This document shows positions 41,943 to 52,740 of a DNA stretch of 64,000 nt, piece after piece. The notes under the pieces were generated by a model. The model saw nothing but the letters and a program-made list of their open reading frames with translations. It was not told the origin of the DNA and made no database searches. The DNA is from Yponomeuta sedellus (taxonomy: Eukaryota > Arthropoda > Insecta > Lepidoptera > Yponomeutidae): positions 6,780,860 to 6,844,859 of the forward strand of contig OW203726.1 in NCBI GenBank assembly GCA_934045075.1, written 5' to 3'. The number at the start of each line of letters is the position of its first letter. Positions within the stretch are counted from its first letter, which is position 1. The translations under genes were made by a program, and so were the position numbers.

Positions 41943-44900
41943 GTAAAATATTACAATTTATCCTAAATATCACTTCCAGGCTTGTACGCCTCTCAGAACG
42001 AACACGAGGTTTGTGGTGTTGGTTTTGTGGTTGCTATCGACGGAAAGCGTAGTCATAAGATAAAATATTACAATTTATCCTAAAGATCACTTCTTGCAGT
42101 ACCTAGTGCGGAAAATTTACATCAAAACTGGTATTGCAAGGAGGAAAATCTTTAATATTCGCCAAGTTCATTAATATGAATAAAGTGAAGTACGGAAACG
42201 GGTTTATTTTTTGGTTCTCACTGATTATTATTTAAAAGCATTTTCACATCCCTGCACCTCCAGATGCTTGGTTTAATAACTCCTGCCTAAAGTCAAGTTT
42301 CAATTGTGTACAGATAAGATAAGGATATTCTTTGTAGTACATCAGAAAATGAATACAGAGTGTAGACAACAATCACATAGATAAAAGTATAATATTTTCT
42401 TAAATGTTCAGCAAAAAATACCGTTTTTGTCAGCAATAAAAGTCTTGAGCGGCAACTAGCCCTCAAATGTTTAAATTTAAAATACTTAATTATCAGACTA
42501 TGTTGACTCTAACATGGTCATCAAATAACCATGGCATGACATAAGTGTTCACCAGGGTATAGCATATCATGTCACAGTTAATGTAGAGGAGAGCAAAAAG
42601 ACCCTATCCACATCTTAATTTATTTCCCTAGTACATAGGCTGCTACTTATGTATGCGGAATCTGGGATTCCAATAATTTTAAACGCAAAGTCTGACCTCC
42701 ATGGTCAAATTCGTTCTTTTTTTTAAATACTGACCGCTAATATTTTTCTCTTATATGCGTTAGTGTTTTGTTTTTGTTGGGTTTAAAATGTCATATCGCT
42801 GAAAAAATGGAACTCACTCGTGAAAATATTCGTGCTATGATTTATTACGATTTTCGTCGTGGTTTATCGCAACACAGTGCGTAGATCAATTAACTTCGAC
42901 TTTTGGTGGTGAAGCTCCATCGAAAACGACTGTGTATCACTGGTTTAGTGAGTTTAATCGCGGGCGCAGTAAGCTCACGGACGAAGTTAAAGAAGGTCGC
43001 CCGAAATCGGTGGTTGTGCCACAAAATGTTGAAGCTGTGCGAAAACTAATAATGCAAGACCGCCATGTTACGTATCGCGAGATAGAGGCTATTCTGGGCA
43101 TATGTATGACGAGCATTCATAGCATATTACATGAACATTTGTCTGTAAAAAAAATTGTTCGCGTTGGATCCCGCACAACTTAACTCAGGATCAAAAAGCT
43201 GCTCGCGTCGAACGGTGCAAGAAAACCTTAAGAAAATTCAACGGAGGCGACTCAAAATCTGTTTATAATATCTACACAGGTGACGAATCCTGGATCTACG
43301 CGTACGATCCCGAAACTAAACAATAATCAACAGTTTGGGTGTTTTAAAATTAGCCGAACCCTACGAAAGTGGCTCGTGCAAAAAGCACTGTAAAGCAAAT
43401 GGTGGCCTGCTTTTTTGGTATTAATGGCCATGTGGCTACAATACCACTGGAGAATCGCAGAACGGTTAATTCGGAGTGGTACACGACCATTTGTTTGCAG
43501 GAAGTATTTGAAGAAATACGCCAAAACAACCAGCGACGCAGAATCATACTTCACCATGAAAATGCCAGCTGTCATACATCTCAGGAAACAACTATATTTT
43601 TGGATGGTCAAACAATAGAATTGATGGGTCATCCACCGGGTTGGGGTGTAGCCTTGGGGGCGCTATGGGCCGAGGACTTAGAAAAATTTTGCAAATTTGA
43701 TTATTATTATTTTTTTGTTTTTTTTTTTGCAATCGGTTTAACACGTTAAAATAATACGTTTTTGTTCTTTGACTTTTTTTTATAACATTGTTTATTGTGG
43801 AGTTATTCGACTATATATTTGGCATGATTAAACGGTTGGTGGGTGTATGCATGGGGGCACTTTAAAAGCCCTATTGGACGCAAAAAAGAAAAAAAAAAAA
43901 TTTTCCTTTAAAAAATTTTTTAGGACGGAAAATTTTTTGTAAATTTTTTAATTTTTTTTATATTTTTTTGTTCTTGCATTGTGTAGGGGCGATCTTAGGG
44001 AGCAAAAAAGGTCCCGTGACTCGGTGCCGTAAAACGCACCGTTTCCGAGTTACGAACGAAAAACGAAAAATCACTCGTAAATTTTATGTGTCGGGAAGCA
44101 GTAGCCATGTAGCCTTGGGGGTTGAAATTTTTTTACTTTATTTTTGGCCGGGAATGGGTCAGGGAGGTCTTAGGGAGCAAAAAAGGTCCCGTGACTCGGT
44201 GCCGTAAAACGCACCGTTTCCGAGTTACGAACGAAAAACGAAAAATCACTCGTAAATTTTATAAGTGTCGGGAAGCAGTAGCCATGTAGCCTTGGGGGTT
44301 GAAATTTTTTTACTTTATTTTTGGCCGGGAATGGGTCAGGGAGGTCTTAAAAACGCACCGTTTCCGAGTTACGAACGAAAAACGAAAAATCACTCGTAAA
44401 TTTTATAAGTGTCTGGAAGCAGTAGCCATGTAGCCTTGGGGGTTGAAATTTTTTTACTTTATTTTTGGCCGGGAATGGGTCAGGGAGGTCTTAGGGAGCA
44501 AAAAAGGTCCCGTGACTCGGTGCCGTAAAACGCACCGTTTCCGAGTTACGAACGAAAAACGAAAAATCACTCGTAAATTTTATAAGTGTTAGGTTCCGAT
44601 GCCGCAGAGCTGGCTGCGGCATCATCAAGTCTCCTTTGGAGGGAACATTTTTTGAGCGCAGTAACATTTCTTTTCTGCAAACAATGCAGCTGTTGCTTCA
44701 CTTTTTTGATGAGCGCTCAGTGACTAAAGCGGCGATCAATTCCAGGGTTACCAGAAAAACTGCTATCCAAATTTATCATTTCTTTAGGGAGGTGTGCGAG
44801 GTGGCTGAGGCTCACGACCGGGAGCAATTGGGTGGGGATGACGACGTAGTCGAAGTAGATGAGACTCATCTTTTTACCCGTAAATATAATAGGGGCCGGG

Positions 44901-47485
44901 TGTTGGCAGATCAAACATGGGCGTTTGGGGTGTTAAGTCGGAAGACAAAAAAGGTCCACGTGGAAATAATTCCCGACAAAAGCCGCCCCACCTTAGACCG
45001 AATTATAGCGGCGAATGTCAAGCCTAACACTTATATTATGTCAGACCAACACCGGTCATATATAGGTGTGCACCAACGACTGGGCATGCGTGGGCATTCG
45101 AGCGTTAACCACAGCCAACAATTTGTAGCCGGGAGGGTATCAATCCCTGTCGATCCTGCTTTGGGGACGCCAATTCCCGACACAAACAGGGTCCGCGTAA
45201 AGGTGCACACCAATACGATTGAACGACAGTGGCGGGAGCTCAAAAAATGCTGTCGATCCTGCAGGTGCAATAGGAGGATCAAGTGGTACATGAGTGAATA
45301 TATGTACCGAAAGAACTGCCTCGCGCTTTGTGCGGGATATACACAGGGTGTATCCCGGAATGGGTCGAAACCCAATAAAGGCAAACAATTGTCGATGCCA
45401 ACCCAACTGCCCAAGGCGTTAGGATGTAATTTCGGGTCAATTAGGGGTCTTTAATGAATGAATGAATGAATGAATGAATGAATGAATGAATGAATGAATG
45501 AATGAATGATGATGTATGATGAATGTGCAATATAGATAAATAATAATTACGTTTGTGCTAAGTTTATATTTATACGATATATTTTTTATTACATTGTTGA
45601 ATATGTTTATCTGTATTAATTAAAGTATGACATGTATTTAACAATATTATTATGTAGTTTATAATATTCCAATTACCTTATTTATATTAAAATTGATTTT
45701 AAATTTTGTGTGTAAGATAGATGGAATGAAAGGATGTCAGTTTAATGTGTGCAAGAAGTGTTTGCGAGTGCGTGTAAGGGTATGTTTGATTAACTGGTAT
45801 GCATGTGGAGCGTGATTGTATGCAGCGAAGCGAGTTTTATTTTTTCAGGTCAGCGATCGGAAAATTTACGAGTGATTTTTCGTTTTTCGTTCGTAACTCG
45901 GAAACGGTGCGTTTTACGGCACCGAGTCACGGGACCTTTTTTGCTCCCTAAGACCTCCCTGACCCATTCCCGGCCAAAAATAAAGTAAAAAAATTTCAAC
46001 CCCCAAGGCTACATGGCTACTGCTTCCCGACACTTATAAAATTTACGAGTGATTTTTCGTTTTTCGTTCGTAACTCGGAAACGGTGCGTTTTTAAGACCT
46101 CCCTGACCCATTCCCGGCCAAAAATAAAGTAAAAAAATTTCAACCCCCAAGGCTACATGGCTACTGCTTCCCGACACTTATAAAATTTACGAGTGATTTT
46201 TCGTTTTTCGTTCGTAACTCGGAAACGGTGCGTTTTTAAGACCTCCCTGACCCATTCCCGGCCAAAAATAAAGTAAAAAAATTTCAACCCCCAAGGCTAC
46301 ATGGCTACTGCTTCCCGACACTTATAAAATTTACGAGTGATTTTTCGTTTTTCGTTCGTAACTCGGAAACGGTGCGTTTTACGGCACCGAGTCACGGGAC
46401 CTTTTTTGCTCCCTAAGACCTCCCTGACCCATTCCCGGCCAAAAATAAAGTAAAAAAATTTCAACCCCCAAGGCTACATGGCTACTGCTTCCCGACACTT
46501 ATAAAATTTACGAGTGATTTTTCGTTTTTCGTTCGTAACTCGGAAACGGTGCGTTTTTAAGACCTCCCTGACCCATTCCCGGCCAAAAATAAAGTAAAAA
46601 AATTTCAACCCCCAAGGCTACATGGCTACTGCTTCCCGACACTTATAAAATTTACGAGTGATTTTTCGTTTTTCGTTCGTAACTCGGAAACGGTGCGTTT
46701 TACGGCACCGAGTCACGGGAACTTTTTTGCTCCCTAAGATCGCCCCTACACAATGCAAGAACAAAAAAATATAAAATTTTTTTAAAGGAAATTTTTTTTT
46801 TTTCTTTTTTGCGTCCAATAGGGCTTCTATAGTGCCCCCATGCATACACCCCAACGCCTACTCCGCCGCCCCCAACTTTACCCACCAACCATTTACCGTA
46901 CAGCCCTGATTTGGCTCCCAATGATTTCTATTTATTCCCAAATGTAAAGAATAAATTACGTGGTCAACGATTTTCGACCCGTGAAGATGCCGTAGATGCG
47001 TTCAAACAGCACGTTTTGGAGATACCTCAATCAGAGTGGAAAAAGTGTTTTACAAATTGGTTTCATCGAATGCAAAAGTGCATCGATCATAGTGGAGAAT
47101 ACTTTGAAAAACAATATAAGCATATTTAGCCATATACATTTGTTTATTTTTTCAATTCCGCATACATAAGTAGCAGCCCTCGTATACAGTACCGTCAACA
47201 CCATCCTTAACCTTATCACACATGCTGGTCTCAGTTACTTTATGCGTGACTTTGCAAACGGTTCATGTGCCGTCCATTCTAACAACCGTGACATGATAAA
47301 AGCCTTCCACGCCAAAAAATCCCGTCCCTAAAATCGCAACCTCTGCCCGAACAGATCGTCCGAGATGCCGAGACGCTCGCCAAGCGCATGGAGCACCGCG
47401 GCGCGTGCGCATGCGACAACGACACGGGCGACGGCGCAGGAGTGTTGACTGCGATCCCGCACCAGTTCTACTGCGCTCAATTGAG
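41833..47485 (+). CDS. Glutamate synthase (GOGAT), N-terminal exons; gene continues beyond
   Basis: Glutamate synthase transfers the glutamine amide to 2-oxoglutarate, giving two glutamates. In insects it works with glutamine synthetase in ammonia assimilation. Two exons (41833-41942 and 47355-47485) join in phase 0. They encode [20 protein letters not shown] then [16 protein letters not shown], followed by [20 protein letters not shown] and [20 protein letters not shown]. The Cys in EACGVGF (codon at 41895) is the family's class II glutamine amidotransferase nucleophile. [16 protein letters not shown] is part of the same domain. The likely start is ATG at 41835, two bases after the acceptor. 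Later domains are not in the window, so intron 2 must exceed 16 kb or the assembly is interrupted. Intron 1 carries a nested transposon. Confidence 0.92.
41979..42098 (+). pseudogene. Decayed tandem duplicate of the GOGAT coding exon
   Basis: From 'ggcttgtacg' at 41979 the sequence repeats 41862-41978 with a ~117-base offset, including the intron stretch 'aaaatattacaatttatcct'. It would read [10 protein letters not shown] then [16 protein letters not shown]. The donor GT is changed to AT (cataagataaaa), so it cannot splice like the original. The acceptor-like 'cacttccag' before it is part of the duplicated intron. Confidence 0.85.
43980..44590 (+). repeat. Left subterminal array: four units of 142-178 bases
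   Basis: The core 'cgagttacgaacgaaaaacg' occurs at about 44046, 44221, 44363 and 44541. Each is followed by 'aaaaatcactcgtaaatttt' and then 'cgggaagcagtagccatg', 'tgggtcagggaggtctta'. Full units also carry 'cggtgccgtaaaacgcaccg', a small hairpin. The third unit lacks the 'gtcccgtgactcgg' part. Confidence 0.9.
44636..45454 (+). CDS. IS1595/ISXO2-type (Merlin-like) DDE transposase
   Basis: The 272-residue frame carries the DDE triad. The first Asp is in [18 protein letters not shown] (codon 44858), the second in [10 protein letters not shown] (codon 45044), and Glu in [15 protein letters not shown] (codon 45221). This order, with [20 protein letters not shown] between, is that of the IS1595/ISXO2 group and its eukaryotic relatives, Merlin. 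The frame is open upstream of the non-ATG codon at 44636. It includes [20 protein letters not shown], which resembles part of the N-terminal zinc ribbon. An acceptor-like 'gttag' at 44588-44592 suggests an upstream exon that I could not find. There are no internal stops. Confidence 0.82.
   Translation: MEGTFFERSNISFLQTMQLLLHFFDERSVTKAAINSRVTRKTAIQIYHFFREVCEVAEAHDREQLGGDDDVVEVDETHLFTRKYNRGRVLADQTWAFGVLSRKTKKVHVEIIPDKSRPTLDRIIAANVKPNTYIMSDQHRSYIGVHQRLGMRGHSSVNHSQQFVAGRVSIPVDPALGTPIPDTNRVRVKVHTNTIERQWRELKKCCRSCRCNRRIKWYMSEYMYRKNCLALCAGYTQGVSRNGSKPNKGKQLSMPTQLPKALGCNFGSIRGL
45454..45508 (+). repeat. (AATG)n microsatellite
   Basis: There are about 13 copies of 'aatg' directly at the transposase stop codon, inside the Merlin-like element. 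An AT-rich stretch follows to 45840. Confidence 0.92.
45856..46745 (-). repeat. Right subterminal array: six units, inverse of the left array
   Basis: The core 'cgtttttcgttcgtaactcg' occurs at about 45883, 46061, 46204, 46347, 46525 and 46668. The intervening 'gacctccctgacccattccc' and 'aaggctacatggctactgc' match the left array in reverse. Units alternate between long (with the 'cggcaccgagtcacgggacc' part) and short forms. Confidence 0.9.
47355..47485 (+). CDS. GOGAT second coding exon
   Basis: The acceptor (ctctgcccgaacag) ends at 47354 and the donor gtgaga starts at 47486. The exon encodes [40 protein letters not shown] and AQL. It is much more GC-rich than the surrounding intron, which helps place the borders. 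Confidence 0.92.
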
Positions 47486-47841
47486 GTGAGACTGCGCCTC
47501 TTCTTACTTACATGCGCTGAGTCCTCTTTAGGCCCATATTAAGTTATAAGCCTTTATAAAAGATCTTGATCTTCACAATGCTGTGGTCTTGAGCGGCGAC
47601 TTCGCGGTCGTTTATTCCCAGCCAAATGCATTTTCACCACTTTATTCAGCAGACTTCAGTATGCTGCAAAGTGGCCGTGGAATTTAGGACAAGCAATATT
47701 TTCTTCTGCTACTTTTAGTGCCTCCGAAGCCTTTCTTTGCGAACTGTACTGTGATTTCTAAATCTGAGAATGCAGTTGGTAGTTGCTTTAAACGGTACAT
47801 GTTGTCCCCTATCAAAGTTTTCTTTTAGCTACAAATGGAGA

Positions 47842-48070
47842 ACACTACAATACTTTGGTCAAGTCATGCGTGCGTAAGTCACAAGTACAATCTGCTGCAA
47901 CTCATTTTACAAGGCAAAATTTAAGGACGCAGGAGACCTGGCCTTAGTAAATCATTGTGGCTCCAAAGTCTTGCAGATTGGTTCACCACGAGAAACATAG
48001 AACTCTTCCGAGCCGCAACATAACGGCACAAAATAGCTACAATGACAGCCGACCTCCGATAGGAGATGGC
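47842..48070 (+). pseudogene. LINE ORF2 C-terminal remnant
   Basis: The frames read LQYFGQVMRA, then AKFKDAGDLALVNHCGSKVL with stops. 'aactcttccgagccgcaaca' and 'cgacctccgataggagatgg' correspond to the 'ELFRAA...ADLR' end of the same protein type. It is decayed, in GOGAT intron 2. Confidence 0.65.
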
Positions 48071-48904
48071 TACAAAGATTCATAGTTTCCCTTGCTGCCA
48101 TATATCGTACGACCGTTTGTATATTTCACCAAATCTGGCTCATGGTAACCCTACCATATGCGATAGAAGCGAATATGAAACGACAAACTGCAACGAGGAA
48201 ATTGTAGTTGTAAAAATCCGGAAAAGTGCAAGTGGGACTCGCCCACCGACTATTACGTACAATTTTTAGGTACTTACATAATATCATAAATAGCTCAGGA
48301 ATCGTGTCTAGCAGTTTTTTCGGAACATTTCCTGAACTTCAGACAATAAAAGAAAATAGTTGAATGACAAATGTTTTTTCGGACATTTATCTGTACTAAC
48401 AGTACAAGACGATATTACGTGCCAAATTTCATAGTTATAGGTCAGCGGAAAATATGCTATAAATTTTGATTCCGTCGTGTATCGAAATTTACGTTTTTTT
48501 GCGGATTGAATGGCCGTATATTTTTTTACGTTAACATAAAAGTTCCGATTTTTTAAGGAGCTTCAAGTGACAGTATGGTTTTAATTTCAACTCGATACCT
48601 CCGGGCGGTTTTTAAAGATCCTATATCGCACCTCTTTAGTGTGTGCGTTGAATGCGTTGGACTCCTCTAACCAACTATCCATTTAGGTTTTATAAAAGCC
48701 TGGCATTTCCCTACTAAGCTCCACATTTGGCTCCGTACGTCTCTTATAATATAACACGCAGACCCGGCGACACGCACTGAATCGATTTTTGGAACTTTCA
48801 TTCCTTTGGCTTGAAGCCAGAATCACATAGTCTAACATAGAAGGTTCAGTGGAAAGTGTGAGACTTCTACAACGGTGTCGGTGATATAATAATGCTACTA
48901 TTAT

Positions 48905-49145
48905 CTGATATCAACCCTTTGTATGTCTCCACTGCTGGGGCACGGGTCTCTTCCTGTATCGTAGGAAGGTTAGCGGGGTCAAGTCCGGGTTGGTGGAGGA
49001 TTGCAAGGCAGTGGCGGGCCTTACAGTCAGAAGTTATCAAGCCGCCCATAAGGCCTCTGACATGGCTTAACGACTGCCATTACATGATAGCCGGTGCCAA
49101 CGGCTTAACGTGCCTCGCGAAGCACGGAAGCGCTCGGAAAAATTG
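48905..49145 (+). repeat. Family D repeat
   Basis: It runs from 'gatatcaaccctttgtatgt' through 'agccgcccataaggcctctg' to 'gcctcgcgaagcacggaagc'. A 17-base piece around 'ccatactccaccacgg' is missing relative to the 54890 copy. Confidence 0.88.
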
Positions 49146-49667
49146 CCACTACTTCTAAAAAATCCTACTATTATACTTCCCTTCTCCGTCTTCTAATATT
49201 TATGTAGTTCTGGTGAAACAGCCGCTATGCATTGACCAGATAGATCCTGCCAAACCATTGAAATGAGTGTTAGGGCTGGCACGATGGTGCAAAGATGCTT
49301 CTGAAGTCACAGTGTAAACGTTCCAATATTGTAACGACGCGACACAGTTGGACTAACAAGTAAGAATCTATCGCTGCAATATTATACCAACCTAGAGTGC
49401 ATGCAGCAGTGGGATCTTTCTATGCCGTGGTGTAATGTTACATTTTCAAGTTATGCTATTGTTGTTCCTTGGCTTTTATCCAAGTGGAACTATAGTCGTT
49501 AATGCTCTGTTTATTGGCATATATTTCATACAATAAGTCAGCTGTGTAACCTTTAACTACGTTTTCGGTGAGAATGGAGAGAATCAACCTTTTCCTTACC
49601 ATTTTCCTAATTTTTCCGACACAAAGCACACCGGAAACCAAAATTTGCAAATGCAACTTACATCCTT

Positions 49668-49762
49668 CTTCTTCAGGCTATATTATGTAGTCCACTGCTG
49701 GACATAGCCCTCCCCTAATGAGCGCCATAGCGCCCTGTCTTCAGCTTGCCGCATCCAGCTTA
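49668..49762 (+). repeat. Family C fragment
   Basis: It contains 'gtccactgctggacatagcc', 'atgagcgccatagcgccctg' and 'cagcttgccgcatccag'. Confidence 0.8.
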
Positions 49763-51192
49763 CATCCTGCCAACTTACATCCTGATCCTTACAAATCAAT
49801 CCCATTTAACAATCATACATAACCTTATTTCTGTTCCCGTTAGAAATAGTGTAGAAGTTCGAAGTCACTGTTAACCAAATAGTAGTCACGTCACATCAGC
49901 CTGAAAAGTCGAAAAAATGCATTTGCATTACGTACTACTTTTGGCTGACAGTATAAATAATATATTTTGTCCAGGCAGGTACTAATAGCAAGTAACGTAA
50001 ATAGACGCGCAGTTCTCGGTTCTCGCTTTGTTCGCTCAAGGACTCGCCGCAGATTGGCCCCTTTGTTATGGATCGTCAGCAGGGAATAAATGGGTGCTGT
50101 CTATTGGGAGAGGACCGAATGCAGACATTCAATAATTAGATTGGCACTGTTCGATTGTTTGGGAAAATAAATGCAGCTGATTCGCCTCTTTAAACATATT
50201 ATGTAAACCATGACATGCAAGAAAAATCCAATATTAAAAAGCAACTAAACTTGACAAAGCTATCGCGATGTAATGTGCGTAATTCTATAAATATATCGAT
50301 CGATACCACAGCCAGGAGTCACCAGCCAAACGGTTCTTCAATGTTTTTCTGTTAACTATCTCAAGAAACCGGTGACTACGTAAGTGTTATTACTTTAACG
50401 ATGCACAAAACCTTTAACATCATCATAAATTACCCAATATTAGTCGAATTTCGACCTTCTCATGCACGCCGTAAGAACTAACTTGCTACAACGTAGGGTT
50501 GCATGTCAGACGGCCTGATAGGACAAAAAATACCAACGCTCTCAACTGCGTTATTATAAATTAACAGTGCCGAGTTGTCCACTGTAAATTGCAGTGATTT
50601 AGATTGGCGCTTGTCCCAGTTTGAGACCAATTTGCGACTAATAAATCCAGGTTTGGGCGCCTTTGATCAAGCTAAAAGAAAAGAACGAAAACACTTTGCT
50701 CATCAACCGTGTCTGGTCCAGCAATTTCCTGCAAGAGACCTGGAGTCAAATATTTACCTAGAGTCTAATACTGACATAGTTTTTCCATAGAATGATGTAA
50801 GCACGACAATGGTTGTTATTTGCCTCAATTTGGTAGTCTGCAAAGCAATAGCAGTACAATGTAATTCCAGAGGTATAACCCGCGCAAATTAAGTAGGCAT
50901 CTCTCGGGAAGAAAATCGAATCGCGCAAGACGCCGAGTTAAGTAGGTAGCACCGGTTATACCATTGCTATGCGATTGGTTACTAGACTACCAAAAGTGTG
51001 AATGAAACGACCATTACCGAACAAATATGGCTTTATTGAAAAACTGTGCATTTTAGAGACTCATCCCCCTGCTTCGCTTGCATCAATACTTTGTCCCATT
51101 TGTCCTTTTCCTGTCTTGTTTGGTGATAACGTTGAAGCTGACACCAAGTTATTTTTCCTAATAGCAAAACCTAGTAAAGGATAACTTCTGTA

Positions 51193-51392
51193 TAGTCTGT
51201 TAGCTTTTTTTAGAATATACCTCGGCTACTATCGGATAGAACCGGATATTTTCGTGTAATAGAAATATCGGAACTAATATGACACTTCATTTCGTAACCA
51301 GAACCCGATCATCAGTACGAAAACCGGCGAAAATAGGCGAAAATCGAAGTCTATTCTAGAACCCGAGGTATATTCTAAAAGCTAACGGACTA
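51193..51392. mobile_element. MITE with ~26-base terminal inverted repeats (copy 2)
   Basis: The ends 'agtctgttagc...agaatatacctcgg' and the inverse of 'ccgaggtatattctaaaagc' match copy 1 at 11363-11582. Flanking 'ta' on each side (51191-51192 and 51393-51394) would fit a TA target site. Internal parts such as 'aatagaaatatcggaac' are shared in inverse with copy 1, so the interiors are oppositely oriented. Confidence 0.78.
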
Positions 51393-52209
51393 TAACTTGT
51401 AGAAGAAGAATCATACACGAAGTACTATACCGATGCTGAAAGGTTAACTATATTCGCTGCACCGATAACAAGAACTTTATTGCTGCAAGGTTTCTCAAGT
51501 TTTTCTTACTCGGAAATCGTGACTGAAATCAATTGACACCTCATCATCGCGAGCATTGAAATTGGAAATCGCTAAAATTCTACTGCGCAATCGTTGAAAT
51601 GTGTTTTGGTATCAAGCCATAAAGTATCTTGATTCTATCCACGACCTTCATACTCATTTCTTTCCATAATTAATTCTTGACACAGGAAGCGGATTTTTTA
51701 TTTGAGAACAGTAATGTCATTCGCGAATAGTTCTCGAAGCTGTTTAAAACGTTCATAACCTTCGTCATTGATCGTGTTGTTTCCCTTTGCCGACCATCAG
51801 ATATTCATCTGGGCAAAAACAGAAATAATTGAAACTAATATGACCTCTAAATTCTGTGTAGGTATTTTAGAAATATATTTTGGAGTCGGTGCTCAAAATA
51901 TATGCGCTGGTCTTGTAACTTAGCACCAGCTCCAAACTATAATTTTTCAGTCTAGGTACATCGAATTTGAAGGTCATATTCGTTTAAAATGTTTCACTGT
52001 TTTTAGTGCTATATGTTTATAAAATTGGTGTTTACTTTTATTTAATAGACGGTGTTTCTCTCTACAAACGTTGGAGTGTTTCAAGGGATGGTGTTTTTGT
52101 CATCATCATCATCATGGGGCCGGTTTCTGAATTCAGAATTGCACTAAGTAAATACTTAAGTAACGTTCTGTCACGCTCTTTGCTGAGAAATTCGAAGAGA
52201 CAGAACTAC

Positions 52210-52475
52210 TGTGGAGTTATTTCGTCGTCAGGCTATACTAGTCCACTGCTGGACATAGCCCTCTCCTAAAGAGCGCAACGGTGTGCTATCATAGGGGGTA
52301 ATGCCCATAATTCCCACGCTGGGCATGCGGGTTGGGGATCGCAGTTCGGTGGAATTGTACTGCAGCGGGCGCTGCTGCCCACCCCCCCGTTTGTGTCCCT
52401 TAGTCACCTTTTACGACACCCGCGGGAAGAATTGGGTTGGTGCTATTCTCTAGGCCGACACCACACAGCAAGTTA
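52210..52475 (+). repeat. Family C repeat, long copy
   Basis: It runs from 'cgtcgtcaggctatactagt' through 'catagggggtaatgcccat' and 'gaattgggttggtgctatt' to 'gccgacaccacacagc'. It matches 13795-14020. Confidence 0.82.
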
Positions 52476-52519
52476 TTTACTTAGCGATATTCTCAATTTA
52501 GAAACTGGCCCTAAACCAG

Positions 52520-52740
52520 CCGATGTTATTCGACTGCTGGACATATGCTGCTCCCAAGGCACGACACGGGGCCCGATCTTCGGCTCTTCTCTTCCAGTCA
52601 CTGCTCACCGCTTTGCGAATGACCATAATCAGCTGGTATCAGGCCACTGCTGGGCATAGGCCAGTCCCAAGACACTACACTGAGCCCGATCTTCGGCTCT
52701 TCTCTTCCAGTTTCTGCTCACCTCAATGTCATGGCTCCAC
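52520..52740 (+). repeat. Related repeat with two 'cactgctgggcata'-type blocks
   Basis: 'gactgctggacatatgctgc' and 'ccactgctgggcataggcca' are each followed by 'gcccgatcttcggctcttct'. This gives two direct, partly overlapping copies about 120 bases apart. A similar block is at 29290-29345. Confidence 0.65.

Larger units (their letters stand above)
43639..46890. mobile_element. Merlin/IS1595-like DNA transposon with long inverted repeat arrays, inside mariner
   Basis: The insertion site in the mariner ORF gives the borders. The left end is 'ggttggggtgtag' and the right end is the inverse of 'ggttggtgggtaaag', an imperfect ~25-base terminal repeat that also shares 'ttgggggcg'. Flanking octamers atccaccg (43631-43638) and atttaccg (46891-46898) differ at two C/T positions and fit an 8-9 base target duplication. 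The element encodes one DDE transposase (44636-45454) between two long inverted arrays. Length is 3252 bases, well above the usual ~1.4 kb of Merlin elements, mostly because of the arrays. Confidence 0.8.
42807..47129 (+). pseudogene. mariner transposase, broken by frameshifts, stops and an insertion
   Basis: This is a Tc1/mariner D,D34D transposase. Visible parts are [20 protein letters not shown] and [10 protein letters not shown] (helix-turn-helix half), [16 protein letters not shown] (first Asp), then [10 protein letters not shown], where the second catalytic Asp is Glu. The third Asp is in [12 protein letters not shown] (46902 onward), beyond the inserted element, which separates HPP from YSPD. 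Further damage: a one-base loss near 42874, a frameshift near 43153, a stop at 43324, and two stops just after VF near 43345. The C-terminus is [10 protein letters not shown] with TAG at 47127. Confidence 0.93.
42634..47182 (+). mobile_element. mariner element (copy 1), split by a 3.25 kb DNA transposon
   Basis: Terminal inverted repeats 'aggctgctacttatgtatgc' (42638) and the inverse ending at 47182 are flanked by TA on both sides (42632-42633 and 47183-47184). Without the insert the element is about 1289 bases, the usual mariner length. It lies in GOGAT intron 1, in the same direction as the gene. Confidence 0.93.

Noticed and set aside
43369..43749. Independent 126-residue gene
   Set aside because: It is the mariner transposase middle part read into the inserted Merlin-like element.
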